Below, piece after piece: positions 45,401 through 52,488 of a stretch of 64,000 nucleotides of DNA; the first letter of the stretch is position 1, and each line of letters opens with the position of its first letter. Both the position numbers and the translations under genes were made by a program. This DNA is from Phycisphaerae bacterium. GTDB taxonomy: Bacteria > Planctomycetota > Phycisphaerae > UBA1845 > JAFGLZ01. The notes beneath the pieces were generated by a model. It was not told the origin of the DNA. It saw only the letters and a list, made by a program, of their open reading frames with translations, and did not search any database. The stretch lies in assembly GCA_016927755.1 (NCBI GenBank), contig JAFGLZ010000020.1, forward strand, positions 1-64,000. Direction: 5' to 3'.

Positions 45401-45882
45401 AGTGGGAGGCACAGCGCGAGCACCCGACGCGGCCGGTGGTTTACGTGAGCTGGCATGAGGCCTCGGCCTACGCGGCTTGGGCCGAGTGCCGGCTGCCGAC
45501 GGAGGCGGAGTGGGAGCGGGCGGCGCGAGGTACGGAGGGGCGGAAGTACCCATGGGGCGATGAGGAGCCCAGTCCGCGTCTACTCAACTTCAAGAGGAAT
45601 GTTGGCGCTGCGACTCCGGTCGGCGTGTACCCGCTGGGGGCGTCGCCGGACGGCGTGCTGGACATGGCGGGCAACGTCTGGGAGTGGTGCTCGGACTTGT
45701 ATGGTGAATACGAGGGGTGCGATCAGGAAGATCCGACAGGTCCGTCGTCGGGGATAGGCCGCGTTCTTCGCGGTGGTTCGTGGAGCAGCTCCGCACTGAA
45801 CTGTCGGGCCGCGACTCGCGCCGGGCTCGGTCCGGGCGGCCGCAGCGACAACTTCGGGTTTCGTGTTGCCTCGGGGACTTAG
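42427..45882 (+). CDS. Metallophosphoesterase - NACHT NTPase - FGE-sulfatase-like (lectin-fold) protein
   Basis: A 1151-residue cytoplasmic protein with no signal or membrane segment. The first 330 residues are a calcineurin-like phosphoesterase: SDFH (16-19), GD (56-57), GNHD (96-99), HH (223-224) and GHLH (251-254) supply the two-metal site. A NACHT/STAND NTPase follows, with Walker A GDPGSGKTT (430-438) and Walker B AVVLLDGLDE (531-540), and a helical region to about 900. Residues from about 905 to the end are an FGE-sulfatase fold (IPAGEFWMGA, RYPVTVAQYRRF, RLPTEAEWERAARG, GNVWEWCSDLYG, RVLRGGSW). The first of the two catalytic FGE cysteines is Ser, so formylglycine formation is unlikely. 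Effector-NTPase-sensor order matches STAND defence proteins. The C-terminal variable stretch is described as a finding. Confidence 0.9.
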   Translation: MTDATSIEPVRILHLSDFHFRAKTDWDSKPVLVGMVDAIKELGDNGLAPDVVAITGDVAYSGKRQEYEQAKTWIDGRLIPALSKDFTRDRILIVPGNHDADREAVGRGAKSIQADLLREPTEEAVAEILGDPKEREPLLRRHEAYLAFAKAYGSASRPLDVPWWSASVGPAGRETRVFVAGLCSSFMCCGDEDAGRLLIGRWQVHELLAAKPDDAEFVVALVHHPWSALAPFDSEDIVEPIHQAADVVLRGHLHAQRSERWGDPDDTCIELAAGSVYDGSRRVNAFQLVELVPGDRVVRVHYRAWYRNGWVPDTMTYKNAPKGVATFHLDEEQGKPPGDRGRTGRGSTTKYLRCLRGETYYIDVRGLEVGSGKATLLQIDQLYIPLTTTARPERDELKEADGEGALEAMREARETDLREALGHRRLVVVGDPGSGKTTFLRRIAFELARRGLGERVDAGDSAWDALGDALPVLIKLDDLARHIEADRKKGDGPAGDDAPLWLAHYLGERSEEGTHGLNEAFFRAALEGGEAVVLLDGLDEVPTKRQRVALRKLIERAAREYEGCRFVVTTRPVAYKGEATLATFDEEATIAPLPEEAIETFLDRWSHALWAENRSQADKNLDELKRALRERPEIRRMARNAVMLTALAVVHWKEKRLPEQRADLYESIIGWLAKSREHRPGRSSEERCVALLQNLALAMQEHPKGRQVQVRRRWGAEAIASGFREVDEPDPVAAAEGFLREEEQDSGIVVGRGEHDVRFWHLTFQEFLAARALAAQDKVRAERLLKTDRLHSAEWREVVLLLGGVLFSQGIEPVDEMFESILARVPARAPLKDKARCAGLLSAILRDLSPVGYRPREARYRELLEEAMAVFDARRSSRIPIEDAIAAAEAIGQAGDPRFADLDSDDLWVTIPAGEFWMGAQKEDPKGRNYDAEAGTLLPEWPVHKVRLSRYRIGRYPVTVAQYRRFVEDDGYVKRGFWGGEGFGEYGEAPKKWEAQREHPTRPVVYVSWHEASAYAAWAECRLPTEAEWERAARGTEGRKYPWGDEEPSPRLLNFKRNVGAATPVGVYPLGASPDGVLDMAGNVWEWCSDLYGEYEGCDQEDPTGPSSGIGRVLRGGSWSSSALNCRAATRAGLGPGGRSDNFGFRVASGT

Positions 45883-45918
45883 CCCTTTTCCCGTTAACCC
45901 TTTTACCCTTTTTCGGGT

Positions 45919-45935
45919 CCAGGGCGGAGCCCTGG
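45919..45935. other. Perfect hairpin 36 bases after the NACHT gene stop
   Basis: CCAGGGC and GCCCTGG form a 7-base stem with loop GGA. It is preceded by C/T-rich runs (CCCTTTTCCC, ACCCTTTTACCC). Its position behind the lectin-like tail resembles the stem-loops found after variable regions of diversity-generating retroelements, but it could equally be a 3' hairpin. Confidence 0.5.
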
Positions 45936-46233
45936 TCGCCGCGAAAATCGGCACGCGCGTGGCGGGAGGGGCTGGGAGTGGCGGGAGATGCGGCCGGCGC
46001 GTGCTGCCCGCGGAATCGTTCTCGTGGGAGAGCGGTTGCTTGGTGCTGCTTTCGTCGAGTGACTCTTGCATTGCGTTTTCGGCGGCATGAGATTGGCGTC
46101 GGGATGCGGTCTCTGACATGGTGCGAAGCACGGGGCCGCGGGACGCGGTGCTGATTCGGAACGGGGCATCTCGCTGACCCGTCGTTTGTTCGATCGGAAT
46201 GGTCTTCCAGTGCGGACCCGTGCCACCCGCAGT

Positions 46234-46275
46234 GGGGGAATTCGTGTTCCCCACGGCTGAAGCCATGGGCCACCC
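46234..46275. repeat. Dispersed hairpin element, copy D
   Basis: The fourth copy of the element, with the longest stem (GGGGAA/TTCCCC). Its second stem is GGCT/AGCC, whereas copies A-C have CGCT/AGCG, a paired C-to-G and G-to-C change. The element is in a convergent intergenic region. Confidence 0.65.
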
Positions 46276-46316
46276 AAGCCACCCGACCCCCATGACCCGT
46301 ACGAACCCGCCTACGG

Positions 46317-47771
46317 CTAGTCCACAAATGCAAACGCGTAGAGCTTGGCCTTGTTCAGCTCGAACCGCAGTTGGACGTTCTTGCCGACCAGGGCGGACAG
46401 GTCCGGCTTGTTCTTCCAGGTCACGGGGGCGTCGGTTGCGTCGGTGGTGGCGGGTTGGGCGTCGTCGATGCCGAGTCCGTCCGCGCCGACGATGCCGACT
46501 CGGAGCGAACCGCCTTCCGCATCGGCGCTGACTCGGAGCGTCTTGCCCGTGCATCGGATCGGCTTGGTGACGACGAGGGCGGGGGCGTCGGGGTCGGCCG
46601 GCTCGAAGCCGGCGAAGCCGTCGGGTCGGAGTCGGGCCAGGCAGAAGAAGCCGTCGCGCCAGGTCGTGTGTGGGCCGTTGTTGCCGCCGTAGTAGAGGCG
46701 GATCTCGCCGTCTCGGACGATCGGGTTGGCGGCGGCGTAGATGCAGCCGCAGTCATAGCTTGCCTTGGGGCCACGGGGGATCATGGGCGTGCCCGGGCAG
46801 ACGCGCTGCCAGTGGATCGTGTCCGGGCTCCAGGTGAGCTCGCAGTCGACCAGGTCGGTCTTCGTATCGAGCAGCATCACGAGGCCGAGGTAGAGGTTCG
46901 CGTGGCGGAAGACCGGCATGGCGTAGGTCTGCCGGTGCGGCTCTGCGGGCAGGCAGTGCAGGACGTCGACGGCCTGGGTCCACTTCGCGAAGTCGTCGCT
47001 CTCGCACCGCCCGACGATCCGCCCGACGTTCGGGGCCCAGAGCCTTGTGATGCCGACGTACTTGCCGAGGTCCGGGGCCCAGAGGGCGTTGTTGTGCGTG
47101 TCGCCGGCGGACTTGATGTCGGGGCAGGGCGTGAGCTTCGACCAGTGGAGCCCGTCGGGCGAGAAGGCGACGGCCATGTCGCCCGGCTCGTCGCTCTTGG
47201 TGAACATCTTGAATCGCCGGGCGGGGTCCGTTTCGTGAAGGTCCTTGAAGACGCCGCCGCCGTGGGGTTTTCGGTAGACGATGTTGTTCCTCGTGGAGCC
47301 GTCGAACTCGACGATGCCCAGCTCCGGCTTGACCCAGGTCAGCCCGTCCTTGGAGGCGGCGTAGCAGACGCCCATCTCTCGGGCGTTCGGCTTGACCTTG
47401 ATGTAGTCGACGCCGTCGCGTTTGTCGCGCGGCACGCTCGTGGTCCGCTGATCGATGAGGAAGGGGCTGTACCAGCACTTGTAGAGGCCGTCGTCTCCGT
47501 CGAAGAGGACGTTGGCGTAGAGGTTGTCGAACCGGGGCTCCCAGGGCTTGTCTTCCTTGAACAGGGGGTTTCGCGGCTCCTTGGCGACCTTGCCGAGGGC
47601 CAGGCGGGCGTTCTCCGTTCGGTCGATGATCCGCGTATCGAGCAGGAGGTGCTTGTCGGTCTTCGGCATGGTGGAAGCGTCCTTGGGTTTCGCGGCGGGG
47701 GCGCTGCTTGCGACGACGCACAGGACGACACCCGCCGCGGTCATGGCGCACAGAAAGCTCTTTGCCGTCAT
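46317..47771 (-). CDS. Secreted five-bladed beta-propeller glycosidase-like protein
   Basis: A 484-residue protein with a signal peptide (LCAMTAAGVVLCVVASSAPA). The repeated blade-like strands (GVCYAASKDGLTWVKPEL, MAVAFSPDGLHWSKL, TWSPDTIHWQRV) and strand-turn-Asp patterns fit the GH32/43/130-type five-bladed propeller. The C-terminal 90 residues look like a beta-sandwich (LRVSADAEGGSLRVGIV). It is upstream of two sialidase genes in the same orientation and may belong to the same glycan-degradation unit. Activity is not assignable from sequence. Confidence 0.62.
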   Translation of the reverse strand: MTAKSFLCAMTAAGVVLCVVASSAPAAKPKDASTMPKTDKHLLLDTRIIDRTENARLALGKVAKEPRNPLFKEDKPWEPRFDNLYANVLFDGDDGLYKCWYSPFLIDQRTTSVPRDKRDGVDYIKVKPNAREMGVCYAASKDGLTWVKPELGIVEFDGSTRNNIVYRKPHGGGVFKDLHETDPARRFKMFTKSDEPGDMAVAFSPDGLHWSKLTPCPDIKSAGDTHNNALWAPDLGKYVGITRLWAPNVGRIVGRCESDDFAKWTQAVDVLHCLPAEPHRQTYAMPVFRHANLYLGLVMLLDTKTDLVDCELTWSPDTIHWQRVCPGTPMIPRGPKASYDCGCIYAAANPIVRDGEIRLYYGGNNGPHTTWRDGFFCLARLRPDGFAGFEPADPDAPALVVTKPIRCTGKTLRVSADAEGGSLRVGIVGADGLGIDDAQPATTDATDAPVTWKNKPDLSALVGKNVQLRFELNKAKLYAFAFVD

Positions 47772-47802
47772 CGTGTGATCGCTCCTTTCTCGGTCGGCGT
47801 CG

Positions 47803-48951
47803 TTACTTCGGCTCGATTGTGTCCTTTCCGTCGGTCAGCCAATCCAGGGGGAATCGGGCCAGCGTGATGGTCTCGTACGGGCTCTTCTTGCCGCGCTCGT
47901 AGAGGCATCCGATGGTCATGTCCGGCAGGACGCACAGGTCGGAGTAGGCCGATGGGCCCTCGTTGAGCAGCTTGGCGACGGGCCAGGTCTTGCACTCGTC
48001 GTAGCTGAGCCGGACGGTCATGCGGACGCGCTTCTTGTCGGCGGGGTTGCTGAAGAGCACGCGATTCTTGTCCTGGCGTTTGGCGTCGGTCAGCCGGCAG
48101 ACGGCGGCCTGGCAGACGGGCTCGATGAGCGTGTCGTCGAGCTTGGGCTCGGAGAAGGTCCGGCCGCCGTCGGTGCTCCAGGCGACGGCGCGGCGGTTCT
48201 TGCCGCGGTAGCACCGCATGTTGAGGTAGACGCGACCGTCGGTCGTCTCGACGGCCGTGCACTCGTTCATGCCGTCCTCGACGAGGCCGCCGATTTGCCA
48301 GGTTTTGCCGTGGTCGTCGCTGTAGATCACGTGCGAGCAGAACGGGTGCTTGCCGTAATCGTGGTCGGAGTAGTCGCAGGGGATGAGCAGGCGTCCGGAG
48401 CGGAGCTGGATGCCGTGCCCGGGCCCGGTGGCGTACCATCGCCAGTGTTTCTTTTTGGTGGTGCCGGTGATCTCGACGGGCTCGGACCAGGTCGCGCCGT
48501 CGTCCTTGCTGTGGGTGACCCAGACGTCCCGCGGCGCCTTGCCTTGCTTGATGAGGGACTCTCCCTTGTCGCCCAGGTTCTTGTTGAAGGGCATCCAGAT
48601 CGTTCCGGTGCTCTGGTCCACGACGGGGGCGGGGTTGCCGGCGGTGTTGGGCCCGTCGTCGACCACGACCTGGATCGGGCCCCACGTCTTGCCGCCGTCG
48701 GTGCTCCGCTTCAGGACGAGGTCGATGTCGCCGTAGTCGGAGCTGCTGTTCTTGCGGCCCTCACAGAAGGCCAGGAGCGTACCCTTTTGGGTCACGACGA
48801 TCGCGGGGATTCGGAACGTGTGGTAACCCTCCGTCCCGGAAACGAAGACGGCCTTCTGGTCGGGCGTCTGCGCGGCCGAGCCTTCGGAGGCGAAGAGGCA
48901 CATCACCGCGGTCATTAGTACGAGTGTCCATGCGCAACTGAATCCGGTCAT
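47803..48951 (-). CDS. Secreted exo-alpha-sialidase (GH33-like)
   Basis: A 382-residue protein from ATG 48951 with a signal peptide (TLVLMTAVMCLFASEGSAA). The sialidase signature YHTFRIPAIV gives the first Arg of the triad; Asp-boxes are STDGGKTW, SKDDGATW, SDDHGKTW and STDGGRTF. The catalytic Tyr is probably in GPSAYSDLC. Sialidases release terminal sialic acid. Its stop is only 31 bases from the start of the propeller gene, and a paralogue lies upstream on the same strand; all three are probably linked in function. Together with the sialate O-acetylesterase at 8.4 kb it suggests use of acetylated sialoglycans. Confidence 0.9.
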   Translation of the reverse strand: MTGFSCAWTLVLMTAVMCLFASEGSAAQTPDQKAVFVSGTEGYHTFRIPAIVVTQKGTLLAFCEGRKNSSSDYGDIDLVLKRSTDGGKTWGPIQVVVDDGPNTAGNPAPVVDQSTGTIWMPFNKNLGDKGESLIKQGKAPRDVWVTHSKDDGATWSEPVEITGTTKKKHWRWYATGPGHGIQLRSGRLLIPCDYSDHDYGKHPFCSHVIYSDDHGKTWQIGGLVEDGMNECTAVETTDGRVYLNMRCYRGKNRRAVAWSTDGGRTFSEPKLDDTLIEPVCQAAVCRLTDAKRQDKNRVLFSNPADKKRVRMTVRLSYDECKTWPVAKLLNEGPSAYSDLCVLPDMTIGCLYERGKKSPYETITLARFPLDWLTDGKDTIEPK

Positions 48952-49327
48952 CGTCGATGTACTCCTCTTCAACTGTCTCGGGCCATTTCCCTTGTTCGAG
49001 CAAGACGCGTTGCGCCTCCGGGCGCGACATCGGCTCGAGTCCGTGCCGGAGGTACGGTCCGACAATAGCCCAGGGATTCATCCCTGGGAACCCACGGTCC
49101 ACACGCCTCTTCAGTCGCGTCAGCGACGATTGAACGCGCGGGCATTCAGTCGTCGCTTGCGCGACTTGCGCGAAGATGCCGGTCTCCCGATTCCACAGGA
49201 CTGAAGTCCTGGGCTAGTTTCAGGGCGTCCCTACGGGACGCCGGCGGACCGCACATCATCTCCACGATTGCCGATCCTCATGCGCCGGCGCGGCGACCTA
49301 TTGGGATACACCAACGACCTCTTGCCG
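48952..49327. other. 376-base gap between the two sialidase genes
   Basis: The gap contains the large inverted-repeat element described at 49066-49245. Apart from it, only G/C-rich sequence without recognised genes was seen. Confidence 0.5.
49066..49245. repeat. Nested palindromic element
   Basis: The outer ends TAGCCCAGG (49066-49074) and CCTGGGCTA (49209-49217) are inverted. Inside are the perfect hairpins CCCAGGGAT/ATCCCTGGG (loop TC) and AGGAC/GTCCT (loop TGAA), and a 20-base imperfect stem between 49115-49134 and 49145-49164 with about 18 of 20 pairs. Just outside is GGCGTCCC/GGGACGCC (49227-49245, loop TAC). No coding capacity. Confidence 0.8.
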
Positions 49328-50494
49328 TTACTTCCTCTCGACGGTATCGCTGCCGTCCGTGAGCCAGTCGAGTCCGAACCTCGCGAGCGTCAGACGCTCG
49401 TACGGATTCTTCGCTCCGCTTTCGTAGAGGCAGCAGATCGTCTTGTCCGGGAGAACGCACAGATCCGAATAGGCCGAAGGTCCTTCGTGCAGGACCTTGG
49501 CCACGGGCCAGGTCTTGCACTCGTCATCGCTGAGCCGGATGGTCATTCGAACGCGCCGCTTGGCGTCGGCGGGGTTGGAGAAGAGCACGCGGTTCTTGTC
49601 GCCCCGCTTGGCGTCTGAGAAGCGAATCATCGACGCCTGGCAGACGGGCTCGATCAGCGCATCATCGAGCGCCGCCTCGCCGAAGGTCTCGCCGCCGTCG
49701 CTGCTCCAGGCCACGGCGCGACGGCTCTTGCCCTGGTAGCACCGCATGTTGAGGCAGACGCGTCCGTCGACGGTTTCCAGGGCCACACACTCGTTCATGC
49801 CGTTTCTGACGATGCCGCCGAGCTTCCATGTCTTTCCGTGGTCGTCGCTGTAGATGACGTGCGAGCAGAAGTAGTGCCCGCCGTACTCGTGGTCGGAGTG
49901 ATCGCAGGGGATCAGCAGGCGTCCGCCGTCGAGCTGAATGCCGTGACAGGGCCCGGTGGCGTAGCAGCGCCAGTGCTTCTTCTTGACGGCGTCGGTGATT
50001 TCGACGGGCTTGGACCACGTCGCCCCGTCGTCCTGGCTGGAGGTGACCCACACCGTTCGTTGTCCTCTACCCTCCTTGATCGCTTTCTCGTCCTTGTCGC
50101 TCTGGCAGTAGGTGAGCCAGATGGCGCCAGTCTGGCGATCGACCACGGGGGCGGGGTTGCCGGCCACGTAGGGGCCGTTGTCGGCGACGAGCTGCATCGG
50201 GGTCCACGTCTTGCCGCCGTCGAGGCTTCGCCGCAGGACGACGTCGATGTCACCGAAGTCGGAGAGGCTGTTCTTGCGCGCGCAGGCAAACGCCAGCACG
50301 GTGCCCTTGTTGCTGACGACGATCGCGGGGATTCGAAACGAATGGTACCCCTGCGTGGCGGAGACGTAGAGGTCTTGTTGCTTCGGCAGGCGAGCGGCCT
50401 TGGCCGCCGGAGGCGATGCCGGCTGGCCGAACGTCGGACCGGCAAGGGCAAGGGCGAGCGAGATGGCAGAGACGACGAGGCGGACTCGAAGCAT
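49328..50494 (-). CDS. Secreted exo-alpha-sialidase (GH33-like), second paralogue
   Basis: A 388-residue protein from ATG 50494; a TTG five codons upstream is less likely. The signal peptide is LVVSAISLALALAGPTFG. The motif YHSFRIPAIV and Asp-boxes SLDGGKTW, SQDDGATW, SDDHGKTW and SSDGGETF match the neighbouring sialidase, as do GPSAYSDLC and a YESGAKNPYERL end. Relative to the neighbour it has a few extra N-terminal residues. The pair is a tandem duplication; both copies keep the family's catalytic features, so both are probably active. Confidence 0.9.
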   Translation of the reverse strand: MLRVRLVVSAISLALALAGPTFGQPASPPAAKAARLPKQQDLYVSATQGYHSFRIPAIVVSNKGTVLAFACARKNSLSDFGDIDVVLRRSLDGGKTWTPMQLVADNGPYVAGNPAPVVDRQTGAIWLTYCQSDKDEKAIKEGRGQRTVWVTSSQDDGATWSKPVEITDAVKKKHWRCYATGPCHGIQLDGGRLLIPCDHSDHEYGGHYFCSHVIYSDDHGKTWKLGGIVRNGMNECVALETVDGRVCLNMRCYQGKSRRAVAWSSDGGETFGEAALDDALIEPVCQASMIRFSDAKRGDKNRVLFSNPADAKRRVRMTIRLSDDECKTWPVAKVLHEGPSAYSDLCVLPDKTICCLYESGAKNPYERLTLARFGLDWLTDGSDTVERK

Positions 50495-50760
50495 GCTTGC
50501 GGACTCCAACTGGGCAGGACGTCTATGCGACGGCGCTCATGGCCGACCGGATCGAACCAGCACCGTATCCCGATAGGCCCCGTGTCGCAAGCGGGGCGAT
50601 GGGGGGTCCGGCACGCGCGACGAGGGGCCCTCTTGCATTGCCCCGGCGATCGTGGTTTGCTGCCCGTTCCGTACGAGCGGTTCGTGGCCGAGCCGCGGGA
50701 GCGGGGGATCACCGTTCAAGAACGTCAAGCGGACTCGCCGCTAGCGTAAGGAGGAGCGAT

Positions 50761-52350
50761 ATGGTCGTCATCAGGGAGTCTGCTCGGGCCGCATTGGCCT
50801 TTCTGATCGCGAGCGTCGCGACCATTTCCGTATGTGTCCTTCCCGTGCGGGCCGAGGAAGAGGCGGGCCTGTTTCAGCCCATACGTCCGCCTCGCCCGGT
50901 GCAGGTCATCGCGCACCGCGGGGTGACGTCGGCGGCTCCGGAGAACACGCGAGCGGCGTACGAGCTGGCCGTCGGGATCGGCGCCGACTGGGTCGAGATC
51001 GACATTCGTCCGACCAAGGACGGGCACCACGTGATCCTGCACGACAGCAAGCTCGACCGCACGACGAACGGCAAGGGCCCTGTGAAGGACCGTACGTTGG
51101 AGGAGATTCGGGCGCTGGACGCGGGCAGTTGGTTCGCGCCGCGGTTCGCCAACCAGCGCGTGCCAACGTTTCCTCAGGTTCTGGCCTGGGCCAAGGGCAA
51201 GATCAACTTGTATCTCGACTGCAAGGGCGTGAACGCGGAGCAGCTCGTCCGCGAGGTGCTCGATGCGGGCATGGAGCGGCAGGTCGTCGTGTTCGATTCG
51301 CGGGCGGATGCCGAGAAGATCCGACGGCTCAGCGGCGGCAAGATCCCGATCATGCCCGACTACACGAAGGAGGTCCCGCTCGACGACTGGTTCAAGCCGT
51401 CCAGGCCGGCGGCGCTCGAGGTGGACGCCGACTTGCTGAGCGCCGAGCTCGTCAAGCGGGCGCGGGCCGAAGGGGTCTTCATCCAGACCGACGCGCTGGG
51501 GCCGCTGCTCGACACCCCGGCCGGCTGGCGGAAGCTGATCGCCGGGGGGGTCAACTGGATTCAGTCGGACCGAGCCGACGGCGTCCTGGGCATGTTTTAC
51601 AGGCAGGGCGCTCGGAAGCGGAAGCGCATCGTCATCGGCGATCACCGCGGGGCGGCGCAGCTCGCGCCGGAGAACACGCTGGCCGCGTTCAAGAAGTCCA
51701 TCGAGCTCGGCATGGACATGACCGAGTTGGATCTGCGAACGACGGCCGACGGGGAGTTGGTCGTCATCCACGATCCGATGGTCGATCGCACGACGGACGG
51801 CAAAGGCGAGGTCCGGGGGATGACGCTGGCCGAGTTGAGGAAGCTGAATGCGGGACGGTGGTTCGGCCCGCGCTTCGCGCTGGAGCGGATCCCAACGTTC
51901 AAGGAGGTCCTGCTGCTGTGCAAGGGCAAGATTCGCGTCAAGGTCCACGTCAAGCAGGCCGATCCGGCCAAGCTGGTCGCGGAGCTTCGCGAGTGCGGCA
52001 TGGCGGACGACCACGTGATCATCCTGGAGGGCCCGCCGTACTTGAAGCGCGTGGTGGAGATCGAGCCGAAGATTCCCGTCAAGACGTGGTTCCGCAAGGA
52101 CCAGCACCTCGACTACATCCTGGAGCACGTCAAACCGGAGGCGCTCGAGATCAGTTGGGACCGCGTGACGAAGGAGAGGGTGGCCCTCTGTCACCAGCAC
52201 GGGATCAAGGCCTTTACGTGCACGCCCGGCGAGGCGCTCGCTCCGGCGGAGTACGCGGCGATGATGAAGACGGGGGTGGACATCATCCAGACGGACTATC
52301 CGCTCCTGCTGGCGCGGGCGGTGGAGCTGTCCGTGATGGCGAGCAAGTAG
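50761..52350 (+). CDS. Secreted protein with two glycerophosphodiester phosphodiesterase domains
   Basis: A 529-residue exported protein; AAGGAGGAG lies just before ATG 50761 and a signal peptide (LAFLIASVATISVCVLPVRA) follows. Two GDPD modules are in tandem. The first has VIAHRGVTSAAPENT, VEIDIRPTKDGHHVI and LHDSKLDRTTNG; the second has IGDHRGAAQLAPENT, TELDLRTTADGELVV and IHDPMVDRTTDG. Both keep the catalytic His, Glu and Asp ligands of the metal site. GDPD enzymes release glycerol phosphate or act on related phosphodiesters. A double active copy is unusual; the second may act on a different substrate. Confidence 0.9.
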   Translation: MVVIRESARAALAFLIASVATISVCVLPVRAEEEAGLFQPIRPPRPVQVIAHRGVTSAAPENTRAAYELAVGIGADWVEIDIRPTKDGHHVILHDSKLDRTTNGKGPVKDRTLEEIRALDAGSWFAPRFANQRVPTFPQVLAWAKGKINLYLDCKGVNAEQLVREVLDAGMERQVVVFDSRADAEKIRRLSGGKIPIMPDYTKEVPLDDWFKPSRPAALEVDADLLSAELVKRARAEGVFIQTDALGPLLDTPAGWRKLIAGGVNWIQSDRADGVLGMFYRQGARKRKRIVIGDHRGAAQLAPENTLAAFKKSIELGMDMTELDLRTTADGELVVIHDPMVDRTTDGKGEVRGMTLAELRKLNAGRWFGPRFALERIPTFKEVLLLCKGKIRVKVHVKQADPAKLVAELRECGMADDHVIILEGPPYLKRVVEIEPKIPVKTWFRKDQHLDYILEHVKPEALEISWDRVTKERVALCHQHGIKAFTCTPGEALAPAEYAAMMKTGVDIIQTDYPLLLARAVELSVMASK

Positions 52351-52427
52351 TCGGCCGTCAGCGGCCTCGCCCTCCCTGACGAGCTGCCGGTACGCACGAT
52401 CGTGACGTGCTCTCGAAAGCCGCGCGC

Positions 52428-52453
52428 ACACGACCCCCTCTCGGGGGTCGTGT
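52428..52453. terminator. Perfect hairpin between convergent genes
   Basis: ACACGACCCCC and GGGGGTCGTGT form an 11-base perfect stem with loop TCTC, between the 3' ends of the GDPD gene (plus) and the pseudopilin gene (minus). There is no strong T-run on either side, so it may stop transcription with a factor, or protect 3' ends of both messages. Confidence 0.65.
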
Positions 52454-52488
52454 CACCCAAGCGCAACATCCGCACAGCGCGGGCGCCC

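Larger units (their letters stand above)
45883..46316. other. 434-base intergenic region between convergent genes
   Basis: The gap contains the hairpin at 45919-45935, a copy of CGGACCCGTGCCACCC at 46214-46229, and dispersed element copy D at 46234-46275. No reverse transcriptase, template repeat or other gene was recognised here. Confidence 0.5.

Noticed and set aside
45150..45882. FGE domain as an active sulfatase-maturation enzyme
   Set aside because: The first of the two catalytic Cys is Ser, and no sulfatase gene is in the window.
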